A stretch of 64,000 nucleotides of DNA from Leishmania mexicana MHOM/GT/2001/U1103. Lineage: Eukaryota > Euglenozoa > Kinetoplastea > Trypanosomatida > Trypanosomatidae. The stretch is from assembly GCF_000234665.1 (NCBI RefSeq), contig NC_018310.1, positions 1 to 64,000 of the forward strand. Direction: 5' to 3'. Every line of letters starts with the position of its first letter. The stretch's first letter is position 1. A program made the translations under genes and the position numbers. Below are positions 43,055-53,871 of this stretch, piece by piece. The notes under the pieces are model-generated. The model made no database searches, had not been told where the DNA came from, and saw only the letters and a list, made by a program, of their open reading frames with translations.

Positions 43055-44278
43055 CGTGAAAGCAGAGCTTCAGCGGGTCAGCGCCGGCGCAAGAGAAGCC
43101 AGTGGAGGGATGTACGGGAAGGAAAGAAAGCGCGAACAGGGCCTGGGCGACGCTGGCCGTCAGGCAGGCGGAGAGGGCAGGGAGAAGATGGTTGCGGAAG
43201 AGCGTCCTAGCGTGTAGGGGAGGCGGGCGGGCACTGGAGAGAGAAGACGCGACACGGGCGAGAATAGATGAAAGCGGTGACGAGAGAGGGAGTGAGACAA
43301 TGGTAATGTTGGACCAAAGAAGAACCGTGTCTGCGACGGAGGGAAAGGCGACAGCAGCAGGGATAGCGGCAGTGGCACGAGCGCCGTGAGCAGCGCAGTC
43401 GGAAGCAAGTGTACGGAGCCAGAGTGCAGTGGGAGCGACGAGCGACGCCCAAAACCAAACAAAGGGCGTGAGGAAGAGCTGGATCCAGGAAAGAGCGCAC
43501 CAGAGAGTGCGCGCACGAAGCAGCGGGAGATGGGCCACGTGCGGCGGGTGTCAGGCTGCGCTAGACGCACACAATCACACACACAGCGAGTCGTGCAGAT
43601 GCCGGTGTGAAGTCGACAGGGAGGACGGATGTCGAAGAGAAGAGGTAAGCAGGCACAGACCAGCGGATGGGCAACTAGGAAATATGATTCCACACAATGG
43701 AAGCGCACTAGCAAGAAGGGCACACGCGCGCAGGAGCCAGACGCTGCTGAGCAAGACCCGCTGCTGGAAATCGATGGAGGCTGTGAGAGATGAGAGAGAG
43801 CGACAGAGAAAGCAGCTACAAGTGCACTGGTGAGTCACGAGTAAACGTGGAAGGAGTGCGACAGGACGGATCGCGCCGTGGCTCAATGAACAGCCGTGTC
43901 CACCGCAGAAACAGCGATACGTGCGCACTGGCAACGAGAGGGGGAAAGGGGGCATCTCTGTGCATCGGTGCGCGTTATCGGCTATGTAGGACATCGTCCT
44001 TACAGAGGCGCACGCCGACATATCTCCATCCACAACATAGCAGCGAGTCCACATGGAGCCGTGCTGGAGGCGATGCACTTCTCGCTCATGTAGGAGTGAA
44101 TGTACAGAGAGAGAGACGCGCACAATGTAATGCGCGAGGGACGCCAAGCCGATAACACTGATGAACAGCGATGCAGAGGCACACTCCACCGAACGACCCA
44201 AGCAGACCACACAGAGAGTGTGGGGGAGGTAGGAGGAGGAGAGGGTGCGATGTCTACATCCACAAACGAAAACATAAT
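43055..44278. other. Spacer between the ABCG fragment and ABCG2
   Basis: About 1.2 kb with no supported gene. It holds the CT-rich (minus-strand) leader of ABCG2 around 43190-43390 and non-repetitive sequence next to the fragment. Confidence 0.6.
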
Positions 44279-45074
44279 GAAGATCAGGCCTACAACGACG
44301 GCGAAGAAGATCGCCTGCGCCATGTACGAGAACAGGTACAGGGAGTCGCGCGAGATCTCTATCATCGTGCGCAGCGTCAGCTCGTACAACTGCACAGCCG
44401 GCGAGCTGCCGAACTTCGCAATGTACGCATCCAGGAACCGCGCAGCAGACGAATCACTGCGGCTCCTCGCGAGACGCACAGCGGCAGTGTGCGGCGTGCG
44501 AGGTGCGTTCTTCAGGTACTTGCGCCAACGCTTGATCAGGACATTGCTCGTCACGCTGTCCTGCAGCAGCACCATGTAGTAGTCCGTCGGCGTGTACTTG
44601 TCCGGGCACGGGAACCCGATGGACTCGAAGTAGTCCAGCGACGCAGCCATCGTCCCGTGGTACGCAATGCGGCCCTGCGTCATCAGCATCACGTCGTCGA
44701 AGTACGACAGCACCTCCGCAGTCGGCTGATGGATCGTGTAGATCATGGTGCGGCCCGTCCGCGACAGCTGGCGCAGCAGGTGCACCACCTTCGCAGATGT
44801 CACGGAGTCCAGCCCAGACGTCGGCTCGTCAAGCAGCAGGATCTTCGGGTCGCAGATCAGCTCGATCCCGATGCTGCACCGCTTGCGCTCCCCACCAGAC
44901 AGCCCAGCCTCCAGGCCGGGAATGCCGACCTTCGTGCCGCAGCAGTGCCGCAACCGCAGGACATTCAGCACCTCATGCACACGCTCCGCCGTCTCCGCAC
45001 GGCTCGTCCCGCGCCGCGTGCGCAGCGAGAACCACAGCGCGTCGTACGGCGTCGATAGCGGCAGCGAGTAGCTG
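44279..45074 (-). pseudogene. Truncated ABCG fragment (third ABCG copy, decayed)
   Basis: This 796-bp segment matches ABCG2 41804-42587 and then jumps to 42852-42863. Relative to ABCG2, 264 bp (88 codons, residues 72-159) are missing. The join is at the shared bases AGCGGC, which encode the same Pro-Leu-Ser at both ends, so the frame is kept. The lost part includes Walker A; the signature LSGGE and Walker B remain. Homology stops at the end of the first membrane helix. An open frame covers 44000-45100 with unrelated sequence at both ends (366 codons), but without Walker A and five of the six membrane helices it cannot be a working transporter. It carries the ABCG2-type Asn in NAPRT, pointing to an ABCG2-like source. 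This is the position where I recall an ABCG3 gene in other Leishmania. Confidence 0.8.
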
Positions 45075-46393
45075 AGGGAAACGGTATAGAGGTCCTCCAA
45101 CGCGCCGCCTTGAAGATTATCAGCGGATGCTAGTCGGCAGATGCTCTAGTCGACCGCCGATTGGGACGCCGGCTCGTGTAGCTCATCATTGCCGGGCGTG
45201 CGGCGGTCAGAATCCTCACTTGGCTGCCAGTAATGCCCTGCGTGCGTATTGCCTTGCGGGGGGCCAGTGCGTCGTGTACCGACAGCCGTCATAAGTCTAT
45301 GTCATGCTTGGCGCTCCAGTAGTGTTCGTCCTGCAGAGCCAGGAAGGAAAAGGCGAGGCAGAGAGGCGGAGAGGCGGAAGTGGACGGCGGGAGAAGGCAC
45401 GCACGGCGCCCGATGCAAAAACATAGGCAGAGAAAGAGCTGCAGGACCGAAAAGCAGTCGTCGAACCAACATCGTCAGTGAAACCTGCCGCGTGCGCGTA
45501 CTGCCGTGGCATCGTTAGTGTCGTTGCCGGTAAGAGAGGGAGGAAGGACGAAGGAGAGAGCCGAATGACGCAAGATGCGCGGTGGCGGGTGAAGAGACGG
45601 AGTAGTCGAGCGCAGGCGCAGAAAATAAACCGCCAGAGAGGGAGAGAGGGGGAGAGCGAGAGTCGTCTGGTGGGAAACGGGGGAGGGGAGGGGTTGTTCG
45701 ACGTGTGTTGGGCCATATACACGCGCGGTGAATGTGAGGAAGGGATGGATGAGGAGGAAGAGGGGTGGTGATGGTGGTGTTGGTGTGATTGGTCACCGCC
45801 CACCCACCCACCCCCTCCTCCTTTTGTGGTTGAGCGCGGGTCTTCCAGTTCGTCGTTGCCAGACTGCTTATCTTCTGCGAGCACATGGCATGATGCACAC
45901 GCGGAGGTACCGAGGGAGAACGACGAAGTCAAGGGCTGAAGAGCGGAAAGGCAAGCGACGGTGGACAGCGGACAGTTCGGGGAGCGCTATGCCCTCCCTC
46001 TGTTGTGGTCTTTTCCCCTGACCTCTTCGCGCTCGCCTACTGATTGGCGCACCGCCGCCGACGTTGAAGTTTTTCCCTCTCAGCTCGCTGCCTTCCGCTT
46101 CACTTTTTATATGTAGACTCTAAGCCGTGCAGAGCTGCTGTGGTTGGGGGTGCCCATGTGTGCGGTTCACGCTCGTTGCCGTCCTCCGGATGCCTCTGAC
46201 ATCTGTGCACCGGAAGAGTCCACCGGTGCGGGTGTGCGCTCCGGAAAGAGGAGGGGGACGTTGGCGTATCGGCACCAACGGAAGGGTTGGCTGGGGTGGG
46301 GGATGCGAGTTTAGTTGAACAGGCGGTGTGAAGACGTGCGCAACAAGAAGAGAGAAGACGCACCACTAGAGGCCACATGCACGACCGCGCCTG
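45075..46393. other. Spacer between the TMEM209-like gene and the ABCG fragment
   Basis: About 1.3 kb with no supported gene. Between 45110 and 45290 lies non-biased sequence, including a short GCTAGTCGG stretch also found in the ABCG block, too short to call a remnant. GA-rich plus strand occupies 45340-45760. Confidence 0.55.
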
Positions 46394-48202
46394 TTACGAC
46401 TCTCCTCCGGTGCTCGTCCACGCGGCACGCCGACCCTCCGTCACCACCTTCAGCAGCCCCACCTCGTTTAGGTCCACCGTGCTGCGCACCCCGCCGTACA
46501 CGTCGTGGTAGTAGACGTGCACCACCGCGGCGAATGCTAGTATGGCCTCCATGAGCGACGTTGGGCCTTGTCGCGTGGACAAGAGCGTCTCGTTGCTGCC
46601 CTGGCGGAAGCGTACGTAAAAGTACGGCTCACCGGTGTCGCCAACGTAGAGCGCGAGGTCCTGCGTCTGCAGCCCTGTCTGGTAGCCGAACAGCACGTAT
46701 TCCTTTAGCCCCTTCACCGACGTACGCAGGACGTGCAGGAGGAGATGGGCGTCGCAGGGGAAGCCGCTGCGCCACGTCCCCATATCACCGCCGCTACTGT
46801 TGTACGAGATGAGGTAGCGTTGCTTGGCGAACGTCCGCAAACGCCCTACCACATACTCGCGACAGGCCGTCAGCTCGGCATTCGTGGGTCGCGAGGGAGA
46901 CGAGGAGGGGAAGGTTCCGCCAACGTCGAGACGCGCTTCTAGCGTGAGGCGCTGATCGTACCGCAGCGCCGTATCCAGCTCCTGCATCCCCTGCTGCGTC
47001 TGACGACAGTACCCCTTCTCCCTCAAGAGGGCGACCAACTTGGTTTCGTGCTGGGGAACGGCGGCTACGGAGGGTACCGCTGCCGGTTGGCCCCAGCGCA
47101 TCGTGGACGCGGAGGTCATCGCTGCCGGCTGCGGAGACGATGGCGGCGCCGGTAGAAGCTCCTGCAGGGAGTGGTGGCAGTCGTACGCCTCGATCTGATG
47201 CTCGTTGAACCAGCGGTCGCACTGCTCCACGTCTGCCACTAGGCGGCGACACACATCGCTCACCCACTCCCGTGTGCGCTGGAGGGCCTCTTCGAGGTGG
47301 AAGATCCCAAGCTCCGCCCAGGGAATGGACAACGACGACGACGAGGGCGAGGAGGTGTACACGGCAAAGGAGGCGGGTGCCGCCGTGCCGCTGCGCCCGC
47401 GCTGATGCAACGGCTTGTTTTCATACAGTACAGAGATGACGTCGCGCTCGGCAGCGTCCACTGGACCGCTATCCACGCCACCGCCACCCGCCGCAGCAGT
47501 CCCACCCCTATCGCGGTAGCGAAGCGCGGCTGCGCCGGAGAGCGCAACTTCCGCGGAGCGCCGCTGCTGCTGCTGTGCGCTCTCGCACGCCAGGAACCAC
47601 TCGAGGTCCTTCTCGGTGCGCATGGGTCGCGTCGGATCAAATGTACTCTTCTGCCGGACTGAGGCGGCGGCCGCCCCAGCGGTTGCATCGGCGGGCACGG
47701 CGTCGCGAGTGCCGCGTGGCAGGTTGCCATCAGATCGGCGCCGAGCCCATGCCGGCACCGCAATCGTGCTTATCTCCTTCATGACTGATGGCTGACTTGC
47801 GTTGTGGGCGGTAGCGGTGCTGGCCCTCGCTCGACCACCTCGCGTTCTCTCACGGGCAGTTGCCGTGGCCTCAGTGTTGCCGGCCGGCGCTGCGCTCGCA
47901 GCGGGGCATAAGATGCAGTGTAGGAGGACGCGGAGGGCACCGCAGCCGAAGCTGCCGTAGAGCAGCCAGGGTCGGGCCCTCTCCACCCAGTCGTCCTCCA
48001 TCACCTCCACGAGCACACTGTCGATCCACATATGACGCACCGGCCGCGGGTACTGCCACACGTTGTACGTGCAGACAACATAGAAGCCGAGAAGCGCCAC
48101 GGTGAGCCACGTCAGGTGGCACATGCGAGCCTGCCACCCGTGGCGGTCGCCCCGCTGCTGCCGCTCCACGTCGAGGAGCGTGCGGGAGTGCGAGTAGCGC
48201 AT
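46394..48202 (-). CDS. TMEM209-like (cytochrome b561 N-terminal family) membrane protein
   Basis: The 602-residue product has two N-terminal hydrophobic spans (about 29-49 and 78-99), a long variable middle rich in Ala/Ser/Arg (100-270), and a conserved C-terminal domain (~430-602). The C-terminus parallels animal TMEM209: a YVVGRLRTFAKQRYLISYN-like segment, a cytosolic core with DAHLLLHVLRT, a tyrosine-rich strand (YFYVRFRQG) and a helical end followed by VDLNEVGLLKVV. TMEM209 is a nuclear-envelope protein associated with nuclear pores in animals; whether that holds here is inference. The start at 48200-48202 places the first span at the expected distance from the N-terminus. The middle region has Ala/Gly-rich low-complexity inserts common in Leishmania. 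Confidence 0.65.
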   Translation of the reverse strand: MRYSHSRTLLDVERQQRGDRHGWQARMCHLTWLTVALLGFYVVCTYNVWQYPRPVRHMWIDSVLVEVMEDDWVERARPWLLYGSFGCGALRVLLHCILCPAASAAPAGNTEATATARERTRGGRARASTATAHNASQPSVMKEISTIAVPAWARRRSDGNLPRGTRDAVPADATAGAAAASVRQKSTFDPTRPMRTEKDLEWFLACESAQQQQRRSAEVALSGAAALRYRDRGGTAAAGGGGVDSGPVDAAERDVISVLYENKPLHQRGRSGTAAPASFAVYTSSPSSSSLSIPWAELGIFHLEEALQRTREWVSDVCRRLVADVEQCDRWFNEHQIEAYDCHHSLQELLPAPPSSPQPAAMTSASTMRWGQPAAVPSVAAVPQHETKLVALLREKGYCRQTQQGMQELDTALRYDQRLTLEARLDVGGTFPSSSPSRPTNAELTACREYVVGRLRTFAKQRYLISYNSSGGDMGTWRSGFPCDAHLLLHVLRTSVKGLKEYVLFGYQTGLQTQDLALYVGDTGEPYFYVRFRQGSNETLLSTRQGPTSLMEAILAFAAVVHVYYHDVYGGVRSTVDLNEVGLLKVVTEGRRAAWTSTGGES

Positions 48203-49547
48203 TATGGACTATCGGAGTCACGTCGCGGTCTGCCTAAACTGTTCTCTCAAAGATGTCGGAGGGACGCGCGGGTGGCAGTCAGTGGCAGCGTTCCTCGGAG
48301 CACGCAGCAGCGCAAAGTTCCCCCTCCTCTTCCCGATCACTGCCGAGGTGGCCAGTGGAGGTGGGGAGAGAGATGTGGGGCCAGAAGACAAGAGGCCACA
48401 ATGATACGCGATGGCAATGATGTGCGAGTGGCCCGGCACGGCATAAAGAGAGGGATGGGGAGGTGGTGCCCGATGCCCCCGCCTCAACAGGGGATGGATG
48501 CGGGGGGAGGGGCAACAGCAGTCCACCTGAGCCTTATGTGCGTTTCTTTGCGCTCACGCTCACGCAGCCATAAACAACGATGCGTGAGAGACTGCTGAAG
48601 AGGTGCACGTGCGAGTTGGCAAGAGAGAAGGGGGAGTTGGGGAGTGTCTCACTCACATCGACGTGCACGCACTCATGAGTGCAGGGCCTGCACAGGGCCA
48701 GGAGAGTGAGGAGTGAGGGCGGATGTGGTGCGTGTGTGTGTGTGTGTGTGTCGGCGCCGTTCGCCGAAGACCATCCGCGTGAAGCAAAAGCAAGGCAGAG
48801 GGCATGGGAAGGGAGCGCAGAAAAAAGCAGTAGACCTTGCTGCTGACCCTTCCTCCCCCCACCCCTGCTCGGAGACACGGACACGCATACGTGTACACGA
48901 TGGCAGTCACGACGCAGAGGGCGCGCACACCCCTAACGCTGCTGTTGCACATTTGATTGTTCCTTCCATGCCTACACAACCAACAGTATCACTACACGCG
49001 TACACGGGGGGAGAGAACGGAGAAAGTCCATGCGAGACGACAATGAAGGGAGTGCTGGCGTCGACGATGGGGAAGAGAGGACCATTCTCTCGCGTACGTG
49101 CGCGTGTGCTCCACCTCCGTCTCGAGCATACGCACAAGGAGGAGAAAGGGGTGGACGGGAGAGGGAGAAGCGGGCAGGCGGGTGTGTGTGTGTGGAGGGG
49201 AGGGGGGCATGGAAGAGGGAAGACACGGGAAGAGAAGATCACCAGAAGGCACACACACACGCTTGGAGAAAAAATGAGAGAGAGACGACCAAGTAGAGGA
49301 CGGGAGGACATGCGGCGAGAGGTGAAGAGCGGCACGGACCACGCACACGCTCTCGAAGCAGAACAGAGAAAATGCAGAGAGGGAGATGGGGTAGGGCACC
49401 GCGCCGTCGGTTTGAGCGACCTCTCGCCTCAACCTCCCCCCTCCTCTCTAGGCCTCTCCCCCTACTGCGTCTTCGTGCATGTGGCCACGTCACATGAGCA
49501 CATGTTCACATACAACGCACCCGCCCACCAGCGCACTCCTCCGCGCT
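48203..49547. other. Spacer between cyclophilin and TMEM209-like genes
   Basis: About 1.3 kb with a GT run near 48732-48750 and GA-rich plus strand from 49010 to 49400. No gene is supported; the plus-strand open frame 48713-49705 runs antisense into the cyclophilin gene and is rejected. Confidence 0.6.
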
Positions 49548-50111
49548 CTACAGCTCACCACTGGAAACGATCTTCACGGGCTTCACCGGGCGATCGTGGT
49601 TGTTCGTCTTCACCTTCTCGATGCGGAGCACCACCTCCATACCCTCGAGCACCTTGCCGAACACCACATGACGGCCATCAAGCCACGGCGTCGGCGCTGT
49701 CGTGATGAAGAACTGCGAGCCGTTTGTGTTGGGGCCAGCGTTTGCCATGGACAGCGCACCCACGAAGTGTTTGGTATTCAAGTTCTCATCCGCGAACTTT
49801 TCGCCGTAGATCGACTTGCCGCCCGTGCCATCGAAGTTGGTGAAGTCGCCGCCCTGGATCATGAAGTTCGGGATGACGCGGTGGAAGATGGAGTCCTTGT
49901 AGCCGAACCCATGCTCACCCGTGCAGAGCTGCCGAAAGTTCTCTGTCGTGAGCGGCGCATCCTTGCCGAACAGGCCGATGATGATGCGACCAAGCGGCTT
50001 GTTATCGATCATCACATCAAAGTACACCTTCGATGTCACCTCCGGCTCCGCGGCGACGTTGAGAAAGGAGAGGGCGCACAGCACCACCGCCACGACGGCC
50101 ACAGCACGCAT
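49548..50111 (-). CDS. Secretory-pathway cyclophilin (peptidyl-prolyl cis-trans isomerase)
   Basis: The 187-residue protein has a hydrophobic N-terminal signal peptide (residues 2-21, cleavage likely after NVAA) and a complete cyclophilin domain. The active-site set is present: Arg78, Phe83 and Met84 in [15 protein letters not shown], and Trp143 in [11 protein letters not shown], the position needed for cyclosporin A binding. It catalyses proline isomerisation during folding, here in the ER or secreted. It ends in SGEL, only a weak match to an ER-retention tetrapeptide. Length and layout match the ~21-kDa Leishmania cyclophilin reported in the secretory pathway. I chose the ATG at 50109-50111 because it directly precedes the signal peptide; the frame upstream (to 50201) is leader-like. 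Confidence 0.93.
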   Translation of the reverse strand: MRAVAVVAVVLCALSFLNVAAEPEVTSKVYFDVMIDNKPLGRIIIGLFGKDAPLTTENFRQLCTGEHGFGYKDSIFHRVIPNFMIQGGDFTNFDGTGGKSIYGEKFADENLNTKHFVGALSMANAGPNTNGSQFFITTAPTPWLDGRHVVFGKVLEGMEVVLRIEKVKTNNHDRPVKPVKIVSSGEL

Positions 50112-51056
50112 GATGATACGCACCGAGACAACTCTGCGGAACGACGTGATAAAGACTGATAGGGACGGAGGGCAAGAGAGAGGGGAAGAAAAGACACGCA
50201 TGCAGACCCTACGCCACGACGGAGATGAGAAGCCTGTCCTATGGTCTGTCGACCCGTACGCAGCTGTGCTGGTCGGTTGGTATCGGCGAGTGGGAAGAGG
50301 AAGAGATGTTGTACTGTGTCCGGTGAAATCTGCGTTGGCATCGTCGTTGCCGCGGTGGCAGGGTGTGGATGCGCAGATGTGGAGTGGACGAGAGAGGGAG
50401 AGAGAAATAAGGCGACATGGCGGGGGAGGGAGAGGAGTGGGTGCCCTTGCTTACGCACCAACTCACATCAGCGCATCCATTCCGATATCCACGCCAACTC
50501 GCGTGTGCATGCTTGGCTGTCGCTGTCCATGCGAAACTATGGGGCGGCGTGGCGAGCCGTGGCGTCGTTGATGCAAACGCGGACACCCCAACACATACGG
50601 GCATGCACTCCGACGCACGCACGCGCCACTCGCGCACGAGTGCCATCGATCACAGCAATCCGCCCTTGCTGCCGAGATGACAGAGATCTCAGCAGAGGGA
50701 GGGAGGGAGAACATGCCCAGTCCAAGAAGCCTAAACACCGACGCGCAAAAAAACAACAGAGAAGTGCGCGCCTAAGAGAAAGAGAGCGCGTCTGTTTGCC
50801 GCGATAGGCCCAGGGCGGACATCGATCCCACCACCACCACATCGTATTGTACATGATCATAACCCCCCCTCCAGGTGCACGTACCTCCAGTTGTCATGGA
50901 CAGACGTCCAGCGAGGCTCCGGTAGTGCGCCAATACATGTAAGAGACAGGCGACAGTAAAGTGAGCAAATCCCGTGAAGTGTCGCGGGAGTGCGGTAAGA
51001 GGTGAGGCGCCTCGAAAACGCGCACACCCGACTTTCAGCATCCTCGGACCCACATA
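50112..51056. other. Spacer between the NADAR and cyclophilin genes
   Basis: About 0.94 kb with no gene or notable repeat apart from GA-rich stretches near 50390-50440 and 50690-50790. Confidence 0.6.
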
Positions 51057-51617
51057 CTATGTGCGAGTGGCAGGGAGAGCGGCAGACTTGGCGGCGGCAG
51101 GCTTACTATGCCTGCCAGAGGCCGGCGGACGTTGCTTCTGCCGCTCCCCCTCACTATTTAGACGTGCGCGGACCGCCATAGTCACGACGCCGAGCACGTT
51201 CTTGCCCTTACCGTCGCCGCCATCGCCCCAGAAGTCGTCTGTCGGCGTGTGGTACAGCAGCAGTGAGGTCTGCGTGCTGAGGAGCACCGCCCGCGCTGCT
51301 TCGTTCTGCTTGAACTTGAAGTACGTGCCAAGCAGCATCACGTCCACCTTCACCTTGTTCCAGTTTTGGCGCTGATGCCCCTCCTCCTCCGCATTCGTGA
51401 CAAGGCGTTCGAGCGACCACACCGTCGTCGCCTCCGCCATCCACTGCTCCGCCGGCGAGCCTTTGAAGCGTTCACAGAGGAAGTAGTGGTGCAACGAGGG
51501 ATACTGGACGTGGCGCACGACGAGGGGGCTGGGGGAGAGCGGACTCAGCACGCCGTACAGCGGGTCATGCACCTCAGAGAAGGTGACCACGTTTTGCTTC
51601 TTGGAGGACGACGGCAT
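51057..51617 (-). CDS. NADAR/YbiA-like (DUF1768) domain protein
   Basis: The 186-residue product is almost entirely one NADAR domain, followed by a basic Lys/Arg/Ala-rich tail (153-186). The family landmarks are clear: YPSLHHYFLCERF (39-51), NWNKVKVDVM (85-94), a KFKQN segment (101-105), and D-F-W-G-x-G-x-D-G-x-G-x-N-x-L-G (128-143). In bacteria and plants this family cleaves N-glycosidic bonds of early riboflavin intermediates, and related members reverse ADP-ribosylation of guanine. The glutamate of the usual (S/V)EH motif is replaced by His43, so activity may be lost or changed. The tail could serve nucleic-acid binding or nuclear import. Start at 51615-51617; a run of 16 G (16 C on the coding strand) lies upstream at 51844-51859. 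Confidence 0.85.
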   Translation of the reverse strand: MPSSSKKQNVVTFSEVHDPLYGVLSPLSPSPLVVRHVQYPSLHHYFLCERFKGSPAEQWMAEATTVWSLERLVTNAEEEGHQRQNWNKVKVDVMLLGTYFKFKQNEAARAVLLSTQTSLLLYHTPTDDFWGDGGDGKGKNVLGVVTMAVRARLNSEGERQKQRPPASGRHSKPAAAKSAALPATRT

Positions 51618-53127
51618 CCTGCCGGGCGTGACGGAGCGGCGCCCACTTCCACCACCACTACTACCAGGACTACTGCGACGGCTGCCACTACTGTAGTGGG
51701 CGAAGGCGGTGAGTGCTGTAGTCGGTGGCTCTTGTCAGGAGAGCGTACAAGTGGAGAAAAAGAGACCGAGGGGTATGTGGGAGCTGAAATACGTAGCAGC
51801 CAACAGCGTCGCCTTCAGTGGAGGCGTGTGTGGGTGGGTGTGTGGGGGGGGGGGGGGGGAAACGAGGTTTGTCTGGGGTTCGTGGGTGCTACCTTCTCTT
51901 GTTGGGGTATGCGCGCATGTGGCTCTAGAGGGAAGGTTTATGGGCGTGTTGGTGTCGGTGCAGTAGAGTCTTCGGTGAGGGGGGTGGGAGGGGTGGGCAG
52001 CACCAGGCGGAGAAGACGGAGAAAACGACAGAATGAGCGAGAGCGAGCGAGCACATCACACAACGCCCAGCGGAGCCTGTCCTTCCAGAGCGAGAGTGAG
52101 CAGGTGTGCACGTGTGCCCATTCACACACACACATGGAGGCACCGGAAGCGCTCTACGCACCTACCCACCGGCAGCCGCGACACTGGTGGGAAAGAAAAC
52201 GGCGGCGGAGAGACGTCGGAGTTGAGGCTGAGGCGCAGCTGACACTCTCACACACAAAACATGAGGGAGACGCGCTCCGTTCCTCTCTGTGTGCACGGCC
52301 TGTCGCGCGCCTGCCCGCCCCTCTCTCCCTCTTACCCGAGCCCCTCGTTACCGATTCACTTCCGCCTGTACGTCCCCTCGCGTGTGTGTCTGCGCACGTG
52401 CAGACACACGCCTTCACTGTGGCGCTTCCCATCCACGTCCTTTTTCTATGTGGGCCTGTGCCGCCGCGACACCGCCATTTTCCAGTGCCCTTCCTGTTGC
52501 CGTTTCACCAGACAGACACACGCGCAGCGCTAAGAAACATAGACATAGGATACGCATATGCATGCATTACCGCGAGCAGCCCCGCTCAGCCCTCATCGCT
52601 CAGCCCCCATCGCGCACATCTCACAGGAATAGAGGAGCGTCTAAAAGAGTGCGCGCCCACGCACACAAACGGAGCGGCAGAGACACCGCGTGCGTGTGCT
52701 CACAGCGTGTAGCGCGCACATGCGTAGAGAGAGGTGTGGGAGACAGACATGGAGACGAGCAGGGGGCGGGGGGAAGGCGACAAGGGCTAGCCGGCTGTAG
52801 CCATCACCACCGTCACTATCACCATCGAGCATCGCACATCAGGCGGCATCATTCGGCAAGGACAACAACAACAGAATAGAAAGAGGGGGGAGAGAGACAC
52901 GACGAGGCGAGACGCCGCCGCAGTCAAGAACGAAAAAAACAAAACACCTTTCGCATGCACAGTCGATGCGGGAGGGAGACGAGAGGGGGGGGGGGCTGCG
53001 CTGACCTCCTCTCACCACCGACATGGCTGCCCCTTCCTCCTCCTCTCGTGCACGCACACAGAGAGGGAGAGAGGGGAGAGACATGGGGGGGGTGATGCAG
53101 CCATGGCTGCTCGCGTGCGCGTGCGCA
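51618..53127. other. Spacer between proteasome beta6 and the NADAR gene
   Basis: About 1.5 kb with a G16 homopolymer (51844-51859) and a second G9-10 run near 52986. Around 52270-52500 the plus strand becomes pyrimidine-rich, opposite to the usual bias. No gene is supported; the plus-strand frame 51366-52712 is antisense to the NADAR gene and low-complexity. Confidence 0.6.
51844..51859. repeat. G16 homopolymer
   Basis: Sixteen consecutive G on the plus strand upstream of the NADAR gene (C16 in the transcript sense). Such runs are prone to length errors in assembly. Confidence 0.9.
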
Positions 53128-53871
53128 TCAGTCCTTGCGCAGCTCGAAGCTCTCCCGCTGCACGCCGTCCTTCGTGATGATGAAGAAGGAGACAGAGTCG
53201 CCCGTGTAAATGTCGCGCTCGGCTGCGCCGGTGAAGGCGTTCTTCAGCATCGCCAGCGTCTCCTCCTTCGTCATCTCCGGCGGCGCCTGGGCGGTCATAT
53301 GTTGGCGGTTGATGAGGCAGTCGAGCACCGGCTCCAAGAAGCTGGCCGCGCTACCCCGGGTGCCGTACAGGAAGGGCTCCGTTGAGCCGACGGCGTCGTA
53401 GCTGTAGCACACGCCGTTCCCCTCCTCATCCAGACCAACGATCATATTGAACGTGTAGTACGGGAAGAAGCGACGGTGGTACAGCATCGTGGACATGAGT
53501 TGTGCAATCGCCTTGGTCGGCGGCACCTTACCGCCGTTGTTGTACTGGTACCACTTGACGCGGTACTTGAGCATCTGCTGGAGCTGCACCCGGTCGGCCT
53601 GCATGCCGTTGCTCGCCATGTACGTGTAAGGCGTCAGCTGGAAGATCTTGCTCTGATCATGTCGGCAGTGAAGGCAGTAGTCGCCGTTCAGGCGAGTGTC
53701 ACCAGCGAGGATGACGAAGCCTTTGCCAGCGATAGCAGCCGTCGTGCCGCCATTGTCCTGGTAGGGGCTCCACTGCTGCTGCTTCGCCCCCTGCTGCGGC
53801 AGGGTGAGGGTAGAGCTAGCCAGCTTCTGGGGGTAGTGGTTGTGCCCGTACTCGGCGTGGTCCTCGATCAT
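53128..53871 (-). CDS. 20S proteasome beta6 subunit (PSMB1-type, non-catalytic)
   Basis: The 247-residue product carries the beta-type Ntn fold with signatures of the PSMB1/beta6 branch: [10 protein letters not shown] near residue 35-44, [20 protein letters not shown], a long [19 protein letters not shown] segment, YDAVGS, and AERDIYTGD near the end. Beta6 is a structural member of the inner rings of the 20S core particle in cytosol and nucleus. It is not one of the three proteolytic subunits, and no catalytic Thr1/Lys33 set is expected. The start at 53869-53871 gives MIEDHAEYG and the usual short N-terminal extension; the frame upstream (to 54063) is Pro/Thr-rich leader sequence. Confidence 0.93.
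   Translation of the reverse strand: MIEDHAEYGHNHYPQKLASSTLTLPQQGAKQQQWSPYQDNGGTTAAIAGKGFVILAGDTRLNGDYCLHCRHDQSKIFQLTPYTYMASNGMQADRVQLQQMLKYRVKWYQYNNGGKVPPTKAIAQLMSTMLYHRRFFPYYTFNMIVGLDEEGNGVCYSYDAVGSTEPFLYGTRGSAASFLEPVLDCLINRQHMTAQAPPEMTKEETLAMLKNAFTGAAERDIYTGDSVSFFIITKDGVQRESFELRKD

Noticed and set aside
45110..45290. Possible extra remnant of an ABCG gene beside the fragment
   Set aside because: Only a ~9-base GCTAGTCGG match in the right order; too short to separate from chance.
51366..52712. 448-codon plus-strand frame
   Set aside because: Overlaps the NADAR gene in antisense and passes through the G16 run; low-complexity and domain-free.
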